64,000 nt of DNA from Azoarcus sp. (lineage in GTDB: Bacteria; Pseudomonadota; Gammaproteobacteria; Burkholderiales; Rhodocyclaceae). Both the position numbers and the translations under genes were made by a program. The stretch spans positions 1 through 64,000 of the forward strand of contig JAUVVG010000004.1 of NCBI GenBank assembly GCA_030604735.1. The letters run 5' to 3'. This document shows positions 1 to 9,531 of this stretch, piece by piece; within the stretch, counting starts at the first letter, position 1, and every line of letters begins with the position of its first letter. The notes beneath the pieces were generated by a model. That model was not told where the DNA came from. It searched no databases and was given only the letters and a program-made list of their open reading frames with translations.

Positions 1-1178
1 GCTGCCTTGCGACCGGTTTCCTTAGCGATCTCCGGGGTCCAGTCCTTGCCCTGCCAGTCGACCAGGTGCGACGGGGCTTCCTTGGTCATGCCTTCCCACC
101 ACACGTCGCCGTCGTCGGTGAGCGCGACGTTGGTGAAGATGATGTTTTCCTTGAGCGTGGCCATCGCGTTGAAGTTGGTCTTCTCGCTGGTGCCGGGGGC
201 GACGCCGAAGTAGCCGAACTCGGGGTTGATGGCGCGGAACTTGCCGTCCGGGCCGGGCTTGATCCACGCGATGTCGTCGCCGACGGTAGTGATCTTCCAG
301 CCGTCGAAGCTCTTGGGCGGGATCAGCATGGCGAAGTTGGTCTTGCCGCAGGCCGACGGGAAGGCGGCCGCGACATAGGACTTCTCGCCTTCCGGTGACT
401 CGACGCCGAGGATGAGCATGTGCTCGGCCAGCCAGCCTTCGTCACGCGCCATGGTCGAGGCGATGCGCAGCGCGAAGCACTTCTTGCCGAGCAGCGCATT
501 GCCGCCATAACCGGAGCCGTAGGACCAGATCTCGCGGGTTTCGGGGTAATGGACGATGTACTTGGTGTCCGGGTTGCACGGCCAGCGGCTGTCCTTCTCG
601 CCTTGGGCGATCGGAGCGCCGACCGAGTGCACGCAAGGGACGAACTCGCCGTCGCTGCCCAGCACTTCGAGTGCGCCGCGGCCCATGCGGGTCATCGTGC
701 GCATGTTGGTGACCACGTAGGGGCTGTCGGAGATCTCGACCCCGATATGGGCGATCGGGCTGCCGAGCGGGCCCATCGAGAACGGGATCACGTACATGGT
801 GCGACCGTGCATCGCACCCTTGAACAGGCCGTTCAGGGTATCGCGCATTACCGCCGGGTCTTCCCAGTTGTTGGTCGGGCCGGCGTCATCCTTGTTCTGC
901 GAGCAAATGAAGGTGCGGTCTTCGACCCGGGCGACGTCGGAGGGGTCGGACCAGGCGAGGTAGGAATTCTTGCGCTTTTCCGGGTTGAGCTTGATCAGCA
1001 TGCCCGATTCGACCATCTCGGCGCACAGCCGGTCGTATTCTTCCTGGGAGCCGTCGCACCACACGACGCGCTCGGGCTCTGTCAGGGCTGCGATCTCGGC
1101 AACCCACTGTTTCAGTTTCTCGTGGCGAACGTACTCGGGTGCTGCGGCCAGAACGGCCTCGGAAACGCGTTGGTTCAT
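1..1178 (-). CDS. pckG: Phosphoenolpyruvate carboxykinase (GTP), 3' part cut by window edge
   Basis: Cytosolic enzyme converting oxaloacetate and GTP to PEP, GDP and CO2, the entry to gluconeogenesis; in some bacteria it also runs anaplerotically. About 392 N-terminal codons are present (family about 600), and the rest lies left of base 1. The start is the ATG at 1178-1176, giving [17 protein letters not shown]. The P-loop reads FPSACGKTN, the form typical of GTP-type rather than ATP-type PEPCK. The upstream blocks [13 protein letters not shown] and NMRTMTRMG are also characteristic of the GTP family. It is transcribed away from maeB across a 420-bp gap, so the two C3/C4-node enzymes may share control. 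The family call is very secure; only the missing C-terminus limits it. Confidence 0.95.
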   Translation of the reverse strand, partial: MNQRVSEAVLAAAPEYVRHEKLKQWVAEIAALTEPERVVWCDGSQEEYDRLCAEMVESGMLIKLNPEKRKNSYLAWSDPSDVARVEDRTFICSQNKDDAGPTNNWEDPAVMRDTLNGLFKGAMHGRTMYVIPFSMGPLGSPIAHIGVEISDSPYVVTNMRTMTRMGRGALEVLGSDGEFVPCVHSVGAPIAQGEKDSRWPCNPDTKYIVHYPETREIWSYGSGYGGNALLGKKCFALRIASTMARDEGWLAEHMLILGVESPEGEKSYVAAAFPSACGKTNFAMLIPPKSFDGWKITTVGDDIAWIKPGPDGKFRAINPEFGYFGVAPGTSEKTNFNAMATLKENIIFTNVALTDDGDVWWEGMTKEAPSHLVDWQGKDWTPEIAKETGRKA

Positions 1179-1598
1179 TATGACGAACTCTCCAGGTTGC
1201 AAAAGCGAAACCGGCAACAGTGGGGCGGGTAGGGTGACCTGGACCACTGCGACAGGGGCTTCGGTGGCCCCGACTGTGGCGACTTGCGGAAACTACTAGG
1301 GTTAACAGCAGTCGTCGAAAGCCTAATATTATGCCATGACGTAACACCGGCCGAAAACCCGCTTGGCGGAATTGCTGTAAAGGCTTATAAGGCTTATTCT
1401 GCGATTCGAATTGTAATGTCACGATGTGAAACTAAGGCCTGTGTGTCATGTCGATCACCGGGCTGTGTAACCGACGAGCGGGATGGTTGCGTGCATGACC
1501 GGACGGGCTCAGTGTGCGCTCAGGATGCACCGGGCTGTAGAGGGCCTGTAATGAAAGGGCAGGGCTGTTTGCTCTTGAACCGATAAGAGGAAGAGACA
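1179..1598. promoter_or_regulatory. 420-bp divergent control region between pckG and maeB
   Basis: No gene is supported here. The middle (about 1280-1425) is clearly more AT-rich than its surroundings and should hold promoters for both divergent genes. A short tandem repeat of AAGGCTTAT lies at about 1380-1396. A weak plus-strand sigma-70-like pair is TTGCTG (1372-1377) and TATTCT (1395-1400), 17 bp apart. On the minus strand CATAAT at about 1331-1336 could be a -10 for pckG. The ribosome site AGAGGAAGAG just before base 1599 clearly serves maeB. Promoter positions are guesses by eye. Confidence 0.45.
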
Positions 1599-3890
1599 AT
1601 GGATGAACTGATTCGCGCTGCGGCGCTCGACTATCACCGCTATCCGCGTCCCGGCAAGATCGCGGTGACGCCGACCAAGGTATTGACCAACCAGCGCGAT
1701 CTGTCACTCGCCTACTCGCCCGGTGTCGCGGCCGCCTGCGATGCGATCGTCGAGGACCCGGGCGAGGCCGCCAACCTGACCGCGCGCTCCAACCTGATCG
1801 GCGTGGTCACCAACGGCACCGCGGTGCTCGGGCTGGGCAACATCGGCCCGCTGGCGGCCAAGCCGGTGATGGAAGGCAAGGGCGTGCTGTTCAAGAAGTT
1901 CGCCGGCATCGACGTGTTCGACCTCGAGATCGACGAGCCGGATGCGGACAAGTTCATCGACATGATCGCGGCGCTGGAGCCGACCTTCGGCGGGATCAAC
2001 CTCGAGGATATCAAGGCGCCGGAGTGCTTCTACATCGAGAGCAAGCTGCGCGAGCGGATGAAGATCCCGGTCTTCCATGACGACCAGCACGGCACTGCGA
2101 TCGTGGTCGGGGCGGCGGTGCTGAATGGCCTGCACCTGCAGGGCAAGGCGCTCGACAAGGTCAAGGTGGTGACCTCGGGCGCCGGGGCGGCCGCGTTGGC
2201 CTGCCTGGGCTTGCTGGTCAAGCTCGGGGTGCCGGTCGAGAATATCTGGGTGACCGACATCGAGGGCGTGGTGTTCGAGGGGCGCACCTCGCTGATGGAC
2301 CCGATCAAGGCCCGTTACGCGAAGCGGACCGACGCACGCAAGCTGACCGAGGTGATCGAGGGGGCGGATGTCTTCCTGGGTTTGTCGGCGGGCGGGGTGC
2401 TCAAGAGCGACATGGTCGCGAAGATGGCGGCCAATCCGCTGATTCTGGCGCTGGCCAACCCGACTCCGGAGATTCTGCCGGACGAGGTCAAGAAGGTACG
2501 CGACGACGCGATCATCGCGACCGGGCGGTCGGATTATCCGAACCAGGTGAACAACGTGTTGTGCTTTCCGTTCATCTTCCGCGGGGCGCTCGATGTCGGG
2601 GCGACCACGATCACCGACGAGATGCAGCTCGCCGCGGTCAAGGCGATCGCGGAGCTCGCCCGCGCCGAGCAGAGCGACATCGTCGCGTCTGCCTACGGCG
2701 AGAAGGTGTCGGGTTTCGGGCCGGATTACATCATCCCGCGGCCGTTCGACCCGCGCCTGATCGTCAAGATCGCGCCGGCGGTGGCCGAGGCGGGCATGAC
2801 GTCGGGTGTGGCGACCCGTCCGATCGAGGACTGGGACGCCTACCGGACGCAATTGAACAACTTCGTGTGGCAGTCCGGCCTGATCATGAAGCCGGTGTTC
2901 GCCGCCGCGCGCAAGGCCCCCAAGCGCATCATCTTCGCCGAGGGCGAATCCGAGAAGGTGTTGCGTGCGGTCCAGACCGTGGTGGACGAAGGGCTGGCGC
3001 GACCGATCCTGATCGGCCGACCGGAGGTGATCGAACACAATATCGAACGCTTTGGCTTGCGAATGCAGCCGGAGCAGGACTTCGAGCTGGTCAATCCGGA
3101 TTCCGATCCGCGCTTCAAGGAGTTGTGGAGCCACTACCATGAGCTGATGGAGCGCCGTGGGGTGTCGGTGGAGTATGCCAAGAAGGAGGTGCGGCGCCGG
3201 ACCACGCTGATCGGGTCGCTGATGCTGAAGTTCGGTTACGGCGATGGCCTGATCTGCGGCACCTATGGCATGCACGCGCTGCACCGCGAGTTCGTCGAGA
3301 CGGTGATCGGGCGCCGCGCGGGGGTGAAGACCCTGTATACCCTCAACGTGTTGAACCTGCCCGGCCGTACCCTGTTTCTCGCCGATACCTATGTGAACTA
3401 CGATCCCACCGCCGAGCAGATCGTCGAGATGACCGTGCTCGCGGCCACCGAGTTGCAGCGTTTCGGGGTGGAACCGCGGATCGCGTTGCTGTCGCATTCG
3501 TCCTTCGGCGCGGCGGAGTCGCCAACCGCGGACAAGATGCGCCGCGCGCTGCAGATGCTGCATGCCCAGCATCCGGAGCTGCAGGTCGAGGGTGAGATGC
3601 ATGGCGATGCGGCGCTCGATGCCGAGCTGCGCACCCAGATATTCCCCAATGCGCGGATGCGTGAAGATGCCAACCTGTTGATCTTCCCGACCCTGGACGC
3701 GGCCAACATCGCGTTCAACCTGCTGAAGATGGCGGCCGGCGAGGGCATGACCATCGGCCCTATCCTGCTTGGCGCGGCCAAGCCGGTGCATATACTGACC
3801 CCGTCGGCGACGGTGCGCCGGATCATCAACATGACCGCGCTCGCCAGCGTCGAGGCCACCCAGGAGTCCGAGGCGGAAGCGGCCGGCTGA
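1599..3890 (+). CDS. maeB: NADP-dependent malic enzyme with C-terminal phosphotransacetylase-like domain
   Basis: Oxidatively decarboxylates malate to pyruvate with reduction of NADP, feeding pyruvate and NADPH to biosynthesis. The 763-residue length matches the large MaeB class (E. coli 759). The malic enzyme half (about 1-430) shows YSPGVAAAC, the [18 protein letters not shown] block, DDQHGTAIV and the dinucleotide fold [14 protein letters not shown]. From about residue 430 a phosphotransacetylase-like domain follows ([24 protein letters not shown]); in this family it is regulatory, binding acetyl-CoA, and has no known Pta activity. The ATG at 1599 has a strong AGAGGAAGAG ribosome site. Divergent from pckG, it covers the opposite direction of the C4-to-C3 exchange. 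Confidence 0.96.
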   Translation: MDELIRAAALDYHRYPRPGKIAVTPTKVLTNQRDLSLAYSPGVAAACDAIVEDPGEAANLTARSNLIGVVTNGTAVLGLGNIGPLAAKPVMEGKGVLFKKFAGIDVFDLEIDEPDADKFIDMIAALEPTFGGINLEDIKAPECFYIESKLRERMKIPVFHDDQHGTAIVVGAAVLNGLHLQGKALDKVKVVTSGAGAAALACLGLLVKLGVPVENIWVTDIEGVVFEGRTSLMDPIKARYAKRTDARKLTEVIEGADVFLGLSAGGVLKSDMVAKMAANPLILALANPTPEILPDEVKKVRDDAIIATGRSDYPNQVNNVLCFPFIFRGALDVGATTITDEMQLAAVKAIAELARAEQSDIVASAYGEKVSGFGPDYIIPRPFDPRLIVKIAPAVAEAGMTSGVATRPIEDWDAYRTQLNNFVWQSGLIMKPVFAAARKAPKRIIFAEGESEKVLRAVQTVVDEGLARPILIGRPEVIEHNIERFGLRMQPEQDFELVNPDSDPRFKELWSHYHELMERRGVSVEYAKKEVRRRTTLIGSLMLKFGYGDGLICGTYGMHALHREFVETVIGRRAGVKTLYTLNVLNLPGRTLFLADTYVNYDPTAEQIVEMTVLAATELQRFGVEPRIALLSHSSFGAAESPTADKMRRALQMLHAQHPELQVEGEMHGDAALDAELRTQIFPNARMREDANLLIFPTLDAANIAFNLLKMAAGEGMTIGPILLGAAKPVHILTPSATVRRIINMTALASVEATQESEAEAAG

Positions 3891-3957
3891 GGATTGCCGG
3901 TGCGGCGGGCCAGCTTGGGGTTATGATTCGGGCATCCTGTTCGAGGGCGCCGATGAA

Positions 3958-5088
3958 ATGGAAGGAGACAAGGCAGCACTGATCCTGACCGGTGGCGGCG
4001 CGCGCGCCGCCTATCAGGTCGGGGTGTTGCAGGCGATCCGGGAGCTCTGGGGTGAGCGGCCCGGTCACCCTTTTCCGATTCTGTGCGGCACCTCGGCGGG
4101 CGGCATCAATGCGGTGGCGCTGGCGGTGTTCTCGTCCGACTTCAACGCGGCGGTGCGCAAGCTGGCCTGGATCTGGCGACACTTTCATGTCGACCAGGTC
4201 TATCGCGCCGATGCGTTGGCGCTGCTGGCGACCGGGGCGCGTTGGGGGGCGGCGTTTTCGATGGGCTGGCTGGTGCGGCAGACACCGCGCTCGCTGCTGG
4301 ACAATTCGCCACTGCGCCAATTGCTGACCCGCGTGCTGGATTTCGAGGCGATCGAGGGGGGTATTGCGGCCGGTCGGCTGCATGCGGTGTCGGTGGCGGC
4401 GTCGGGATACTCGTCCGGCGAGAGCCTGACCTTCTTCCAGGCCGCCGCAGGGGTCCAGCCGTGGCACCGCGCCCAGCGCATCGGGGTGCGGACACGCTTG
4501 CAGGTCGAGCATCTGCTCGCCACCAGCGCGATTCCGTTCGTCTTTCCGGCAGTCCGGATCAACCGGGAGTACTTCGGTGACGGCTCGATGCGTCAGCTCG
4601 CGCCGGTCAGTCCGGCCATCCACCTCGGGGCAGAGCGGGTGCTGGTGATCGGTTCGGGCCGCCTGGCCGAGGAGGGGCGCCAGCGCACCGAAGCCTATCC
4701 CTCACCGGCGCAGATCGCCGGTCACGCGATGTCCAGCATCTTTCTGGACAGCCTGGCGGTGGACCTGGAGCGGATGGACCGTATCAACCAGACTCTGGCT
4801 GCCTTCACCCCGGAACAGCGGGCCGCGGCCGGGCTTTCACTGCGACCGATAGAGACCCTGGTGATCTCGCCCTCGCAGCGTCTGGACGCGATCGCCGGCC
4901 ACCATCGCGAAGAATTGCCGCGGGCCTTGCGCGCGGTGTTGCGGGGTGTCGGCGCAATGCGTCGCGAGGGCTCGACCCTGTTGTCCTACCTGTTGTTCGA
5001 GCCCGGCTTCACCCGCTCGCTGATGGCGCTTGGTTATCGCGACGCGATGGCCAAGCGGGACGAAGTGTCGGCCTTTCTGCGCCTTTGA
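3958..5088 (+). CDS. Patatin-like phospholipase
   Basis: Predicted lipid acyl hydrolase with a Ser-Asp dyad. The oxyanion glycine motif GGGARAAYQ is at residues 12-20, the nucleophile elbow GTSAGG puts Ser at 46, and the acid is Asp208 in DGS, so all three patatin motifs are intact. The length of 376 residues is usual for bacterial patatins. I see no signal peptide or membrane anchor, so it probably acts in the cytoplasm or at the inner membrane face. It starts 67 bp after maeB in the same direction, possibly by read-through. The in-frame ATG is 3958; another ATG at 3953 is out of frame. The physiological substrate cannot be read from sequence. Confidence 0.9.
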   Translation: MEGDKAALILTGGGARAAYQVGVLQAIRELWGERPGHPFPILCGTSAGGINAVALAVFSSDFNAAVRKLAWIWRHFHVDQVYRADALALLATGARWGAAFSMGWLVRQTPRSLLDNSPLRQLLTRVLDFEAIEGGIAAGRLHAVSVAASGYSSGESLTFFQAAAGVQPWHRAQRIGVRTRLQVEHLLATSAIPFVFPAVRINREYFGDGSMRQLAPVSPAIHLGAERVLVIGSGRLAEEGRQRTEAYPSPAQIAGHAMSSIFLDSLAVDLERMDRINQTLAAFTPEQRAAAGLSLRPIETLVISPSQRLDAIAGHHREELPRALRAVLRGVGAMRREGSTLLSYLLFEPGFTRSLMALGYRDAMAKRDEVSAFLRL

Positions 5089-5386
5089 GCGGATCTGCCC
5101 GGTGCGACCCTCGCCGATCAAGTGCGATGCGGTGCTCGAACGGTGACGGTAATCGACGGGAGAAAACAAGGACGGATGTGCTCGATGTCGGACACGACGG
5201 ACAGAACATGGGTAGAATCGAAACTCGGTGTCGAAATCCGGCGCCCGCCTCGTTTCCTCGCAGATCGGACTGTTCTCGAAGAAAGTTGAGAAATTACTTT
5301 AAAAAGACTTGATATCTGTTTATTTTCGTTAAGAATGTAAACAGGTGTTACGAACTTTCTCTGAAACACGTCTTGCGGGTCCGATC
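5089..5386 (+). promoter_or_regulatory. AT-rich leader upstream of the PbpG-type gene
   Basis: This stretch of just under 300 bp holds no supported gene. Bases 5281-5345 are strikingly AT-rich for this genome (runs such as TTACTTTAAAAAGACTTGAT) and probably carry the promoter. TTGATA at 5309-5314 is a plausible -35, but no convincing -10 follows at standard spacing. Confidence 0.35.
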
Positions 5387-6325
5387 ATGAAGTCACACCT
5401 CTGTGTCTCCTGCCTCCTTGGGTTGATCCTTGCGCATTCCGCATTCGCTGAAACACGCGTCAGGACAGAATTGGCGAGCGCCTCCCGAATGCAGCAATCC
5501 ACCTTTGCACCGGGGGGGCAGACCCAGATACCGATCGAGTTCGATCGACACGGCAAGCCCATGCTGGGCTCGGCCTCTTTCGTGATCGCAAGCCAGAACA
5601 CCGGTGAGATCATTTCGGAGCGGGCCGCGGACAAGGTGGTCCCGATCGCGTCGATCACCAAGCTGATGACGGCGATGGTCATCATCGACGCGCGACAGAA
5701 TCTCTCCGAAGTGCTGACCGTGACCGCCGACGACATCGACCGGCTCAAGGGCACGGGCTCGCGGATGCCGGTCGGGGCTCGACTGACCCGCGAGGAGATG
5801 TTGCACCTGGCCCTGATGTCGTCCGAGAACCGGGCCGCTTCGGCGCTGGCCCGCCACTATCCGGGCGGTCGCGCCGCGTTCATCGAAGCGATGAACGTCA
5901 AGGCGCGCATGCTGGGCATGTGGAATACCCGCTTCACCGACAGCACCGGGCTCGACCCGCGCAATGTGGCCAGTGCCCACGACCTGATCAAGCTCGTCTC
6001 GGCTGCCTCCACTTACCCGTTGATCCGCCAGTTCTCGACGGCGGACGAACGCAATGTACGCGTCGGTCAGGGGAGTCTTCGTTATGGCAATTCGAATGCG
6101 CTGGTGCGTGATCCGGAGTGGAAGGTCAGCCTGTCCAAGACCGGATTCATTCGCGAGGCCGGTCGCTGCCTGGTGATGCAGACCTGGATCCGCGGCGAGC
6201 CGGTGATCATGGTGCTGCTCAACTCCGAAGGCCGCTATACCCGCACCGCGGACGCCAAGCGGGTCAAGCAGTGGCTGGAAACCTCCGGGGTGCAGCGGGT
6301 CGCGTCGGCGGCGCGTCCAGGCTGA
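5387..6325 (+). CDS. pbpG: D-alanyl-D-alanine endopeptidase (PBP7 family serine hydrolase)
   Basis: Periplasmic murein endopeptidase that cuts D-Ala-meso-DAP cross-links during wall remodelling. I start it at ATG 5387, giving a clear signal peptide (MKSHLCVSCLLGLILAHSAFA) with likely cleavage after AFA. A GTG at 5345 would add 14 residues and spoil this. The low-molecular-weight PBP triad is complete: SITK (Ser89, Lys92), SEN (146-148) and KTG (251-253). At 312 residues without a C-terminal anchor or second domain it is closer to PbpG than to DacA-type carboxypeptidases. It is convergent with the IclR gene, with only 12 bp between their stops. Confidence 0.87.
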   Translation: MKSHLCVSCLLGLILAHSAFAETRVRTELASASRMQQSTFAPGGQTQIPIEFDRHGKPMLGSASFVIASQNTGEIISERAADKVVPIASITKLMTAMVIIDARQNLSEVLTVTADDIDRLKGTGSRMPVGARLTREEMLHLALMSSENRAASALARHYPGGRAAFIEAMNVKARMLGMWNTRFTDSTGLDPRNVASAHDLIKLVSAASTYPLIRQFSTADERNVRVGQGSLRYGNSNALVRDPEWKVSLSKTGFIREAGRCLVMQTWIRGEPVIMVLLNSEGRYTRTADAKRVKQWLETSGVQRVASAARPG

Positions 6326-6337
6326 TTCGCGCGTCGC

Positions 6338-7129
6338 TCAGCGACCGGTGCGCTTGACGTAGCCCAGGGTACGGGAGATCTCCGCCGCGGTGCTGCGTAC
6401 CAGCGGCGCCCAGTCGGGGTTGAATCGATCCGATGGGGTGGACAGGGACAGTCCGGCGATGAGTTCGCCACTGTCGTCGCGAATCCCGGCTGCAATGCAG
6501 CGCACTCCGTTTTCCACCTCGTCCAGATCAAATGCCACCTCGTGGCGGCGCACCTTGTCGAGTTCCTTCTCGAGCGCGACGGGGTCGGTGATCGAAGCCG
6601 GCGTCGAGCCGGGCAGGCCGGTGCGTTTGGCGTAGTCGCGGACTTTTTCGATGCCGTCCTCGACCAGGAACAACTTTCCCGAGGCCGTGGTGTGCAGCGG
6701 TGCGCGGGCTCCGACGATATGGACGACCCGTACCGCCGAGCGGCCGCTCGAGGTGCGGTCTACATAGACGATCTCGTCCCGATCCCGGATACCGAGGTTC
6801 ACGCTTTCGCCGGTTTCGGCATGGAGCTTGAGCATGAAGGGCATCGCGGTTTCACGCAGCGAGATTCTCGACTTGACCAGACTGCCCAGTTCCAGCAGGC
6901 GGATGCCGAGCCGGTAGGTGCCGCCGTCGCCGCGTTCGACGAAGCCGCTTTGCGCCATTGCGCCGAGAATCCGGTGCGCGGTGGACGGGTGCAGTCCGCT
7001 TTCCGCGGCGACCTGTTTGAGCGGCGCCGGATCGGGGTGATGCGCCAGCACGTCGAGCAGCTTCATCATGCGCTCGACGACCTGGATCGGGTTCTTGGTC
7101 TCGGGAGGTGTCTTGGTTGTGATAGTCAC
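6338..7129 (-). CDS. IclR-family transcriptional regulator, probable lut regulator
   Basis: A 263-residue regulator with an N-terminal winged helix (about 15-75, with SGLHPSTAHRILGAM as the recognition region) and a C-terminal IclR effector domain (HTTASGKLFLVE and GVRCIAAGIRDDSGELIAGLSL). The start codon appears to be GTG at 7129. It is divergent from lutABC, so it probably controls lactate use, with lactate or a related acid as effector; this comes from position only. Lut operons in other bacteria are more often paired with GntR-type regulators such as LutR or LldR. Confidence 0.9.
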   Translation of the reverse strand: MTITTKTPPETKNPIQVVERMMKLLDVLAHHPDPAPLKQVAAESGLHPSTAHRILGAMAQSGFVERGDGGTYRLGIRLLELGSLVKSRISLRETAMPFMLKLHAETGESVNLGIRDRDEIVYVDRTSSGRSAVRVVHIVGARAPLHTTASGKLFLVEDGIEKVRDYAKRTGLPGSTPASITDPVALEKELDKVRRHEVAFDLDEVENGVRCIAAGIRDDSGELIAGLSLSTPSDRFNPDWAPLVRSTAAEISRTLGYVKRTGR

Positions 7130-7179
7130 TTTGGTACAGTGGTCAAACTTGGATGTGCGGAGTCTACCCTCACGGGTTG

Positions 7180-7196
7180 ATTTCGCCTAGTGAAAT
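7180..7196. promoter_or_regulatory. Inverted repeat, candidate IclR-type operator before lutA
   Basis: ATTTC and GAAAT face each other across 7 bases, 35 bases before the lutA start and between the two divergent genes. IclR-family proteins commonly bind short A/T-flanked palindromes of this size, so it is a reasonable operator for the neighbouring regulator. There is no direct evidence. Confidence 0.3.
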
Positions 7197-7230
7197 AACA
7201 TTGCAGTGGATCAGCGGCGAGGTCGGGAAG

Positions 7231-7959
7231 ATGCGGGTGGGTTTGTTCGTGACTTGTCTGGTCGATTTGCTCAGGCCCGGCATCGGTTTTGGTGCGCTGC
7301 GCCTGCTGGAGGCAGCCGGGTGCGACGTGGTGGTGCCGGGTGGCCAGACCTGCTGCGGTCAGCCGGCTTTCAATGCCGGCGATACCGCGTCGGCGAGGGC
7401 GCTGGCGACCCGGGTGATCGACCAGTTCGAAGGGCTGGATTACCTGGTGGCGCCTTCGGGTTCATGCGCAGGCATGATCAAGGTCCACTTTCCCGAGTTG
7501 TTCGGCGAGGACGAGCGCATGCGCGTGCGCGCGCTGGCGCTGGCTGATCGGACCTTCGAGCTGACCGACTTTCTGGTGAAGTTCGGTGGCGAGCTGCAGC
7601 CGCCCGGCGATTTCCGGGGGACGGTGACCTATCACGATAGTTGCTCCGGTTTGCGGGAATTGGGCATCAAGCGCCAGCCCAGGCAGTTGCTCGGTCGCAT
7701 GGCCGGCGTCGACCTGGTCGAGATGGCGGGGTGCGAGGAGTGCTGCGGGTTCGGCGGGATGTTCTCGGTGAAGTACCCGGATGTTTCGGCCGCGATCACC
7801 GATCGCAAGTGCGGGCAGGTGAGCGTGACCGGGGCGGATGCGGTGGTGCTGGGCGATCTCGGCTGCATGCTGGCGATCGAGGGGCGTTTGCGCCGTCTCG
7901 GCGACGAGCGCACCCGGGTGCTGCATGTGGCCGAAGTGCTGGCGGGCGAGGATTGTTGA
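7231..7959 (+). CDS. lutA: L-lactate oxidation complex subunit LutA (CCG-domain Fe-S protein)
   Basis: Subunit of the LutABC iron-sulfur complex that oxidises L-lactate to pyruvate without a flavin LldD enzyme. It is 242 residues with two cysteine-rich CCG domains (TCCGQPAFN near 40 and CEECCGFGGMFS near 165), which bind Fe-S or are redox active. Family members begin M-R-V-G-L-F at the ATG at 7231, preceded by GAGGTCGG; the same frame is open upstream to 7153, but that stretch looks like promoter. The stop lies one base before the lutB GTG. It is the first gene of the lutABC operon. Confidence 0.93.
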   Translation: MRVGLFVTCLVDLLRPGIGFGALRLLEAAGCDVVVPGGQTCCGQPAFNAGDTASARALATRVIDQFEGLDYLVAPSGSCAGMIKVHFPELFGEDERMRVRALALADRTFELTDFLVKFGGELQPPGDFRGTVTYHDSCSGLRELGIKRQPRQLLGRMAGVDLVEMAGCEECCGFGGMFSVKYPDVSAAITDRKCGQVSVTGADAVVLGDLGCMLAIEGRLRRLGDERTRVLHVAEVLAGEDC

Positions 7960-7960
7960 G

Positions 7961-9382
7961 GTGCGCTCGCAGGCGATGTACTTCAAGGTCCGCGCCGGCG
8001 ACAAGCTGGCCGACCGACTGTTGCAACAGAATCTGGCCAAGGCGCGGAGCAAGTTCGTGGATGCCCGGGCAGCGGCGGTGGCCGCTTATGACGGTGACTT
8101 CGAGGCCTTGCGCAGCGCCGGCCAGGGCATTCGCGACCGCGTGCTGGAGAACCTGGATCTGTGGCTGGAGACCTTCGAGGAGCGCGCCCGGGCGCGTGGG
8201 GCCGAGGTCCTGTACGCCCGCGACGGCGAGGAGATCTGCCGGCTGGTGACCGGAATCGCGCAGCGGCATGGTGTGACCAAGGCGGTCAAGTCCAAGTCGA
8301 TGCTGTCCGAGGAGGCCGGCCTGAACGCCGCGCTGACCGCGGTCGGCGTGCAGCCTGTGGAAACCGACCTGGGCGAGTACATACAGCAGATCGACGACAA
8401 TGAGCCCCCCTCGCACATTCTGGCGCCCGCCTTTCACAAGTCGCGCGAACAGGTGGCCGACCTCTTCGCCCGGGCTCACGGCAAGCCGCGCAAGACCGAC
8501 ATTCCGGAGATGACCCGCGAGGCACGGGAGGTGTTGCGCGAGCATTTTCTCAGCGCCGGGATGGGGATCTCCGGTGGCAACTTCCTGATCGCCGAAACCG
8601 GCTCGGTGGCGCTGGTCACCAACGAAGGCAATGGCCGGATGGTGACCACGCTGCCGGATGTGCATGTGGTGATCACCGGCATCGAGAAAATCGTGCCGCG
8701 CCTGGAGGACCTGGCGACATTGATGCGACTGTTGCCTCGCTCCGGCACCGGTCAGGACATCTCGAACTATGTGTCGGTGCTGACCGGGGTGAAGGGCGAG
8801 GGCGACCGGGACGGGCCGTCGCATCTGTACGTGATCCTGGTGGACAATGGCCGGGCCTCGCTGGTCGGCTCCGAGTTTCAGGACATGTTGCGCTGTATTC
8901 GATGCGGCGCTTGCATGAACCATTGCCCGGTGTATCAGACCGTGGGCGGTCATGCCTACGGCTGGGTCTATCCCGGTCCGATGGGCGCGGTGTTGACGCC
9001 CTTGTTCACCGGCCTGGGCAATGCACTCGATTTGCCCCATGCGGCGACCTTGTGCAACCAGTGCGGTGTGGTCTGTCCGGTGCGGATACCGCTGCCGGAG
9101 TTGTTGCGCCGCTTGCGCCAGCGACAGGTCGAGGCCGGCTTGCGCCCGCGAGGCGAACGCATCGGCATGCGCGCGTGGGCCTGGCTCGCCCGCCGGCCGC
9201 GGCTCTACCGGCTCGCGACCCGCTTGGTTGTGCGCTATCTGAACTGGCTGGCCGAGGGCGCCGACCGCATCCGGGTCATGGGTGTGGCGCCCGAGTGGAC
9301 CGCCGAGCGGGATTTCCCCGCGCCGCAGGGGCGGACCTTTCACGAGTTGTATGCGCAGCGCAGGCGGACGGGCGAAGAGTAG
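7961..9382 (+). CDS. lutB: L-lactate oxidation complex subunit LutB (ferredoxin-like Fe-S protein)
   Basis: Large iron-sulfur subunit of LutABC, 473 residues. The N-terminal two thirds is the LUD domain (GNFLIAETGSVALVTNEGNG). Near residue 310 lies the first 4Fe-4S motif CIRCGACMNHCPVYQ and near 362 the second, CNQCGVVCPVRIP; their cysteines should carry electrons from lactate toward the quinone pool. GTG 7961 has GAGG nine bases upstream and follows the lutA stop directly, so it is preferred; ATG 7976 is an alternative five codons later. Translational coupling to lutA is likely. Confidence 0.93.
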   Translation: MRSQAMYFKVRAGDKLADRLLQQNLAKARSKFVDARAAAVAAYDGDFEALRSAGQGIRDRVLENLDLWLETFEERARARGAEVLYARDGEEICRLVTGIAQRHGVTKAVKSKSMLSEEAGLNAALTAVGVQPVETDLGEYIQQIDDNEPPSHILAPAFHKSREQVADLFARAHGKPRKTDIPEMTREAREVLREHFLSAGMGISGGNFLIAETGSVALVTNEGNGRMVTTLPDVHVVITGIEKIVPRLEDLATLMRLLPRSGTGQDISNYVSVLTGVKGEGDRDGPSHLYVILVDNGRASLVGSEFQDMLRCIRCGACMNHCPVYQTVGGHAYGWVYPGPMGAVLTPLFTGLGNALDLPHAATLCNQCGVVCPVRIPLPELLRRLRQRQVEAGLRPRGERIGMRAWAWLARRPRLYRLATRLVVRYLNWLAEGADRIRVMGVAPEWTAERDFPAPQGRTFHELYAQRRRTGEE

Positions 9383-9531
9383 CGGCTTCGAGCGTGCCTG
9401 ATGACGTAGCCGGGGGGCTGTACCCGGTGGTTGGGAACCGAAGGCGCAGGGATGACGGGGGTGAAGCGGTGAAGGATCGCAGCAATGTGGCGGGGGCCGG
9501 GCCGGAGGGTGGTCTGGCCGGGCGCGGGACG

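Noticed and set aside
7153-7230. Upstream extension of lutA to the ATG at 7153
   Set aside because: This would place 26 non-conserved residues over the operator-like dyad; LutA proteins begin at the position of ATG 7231.
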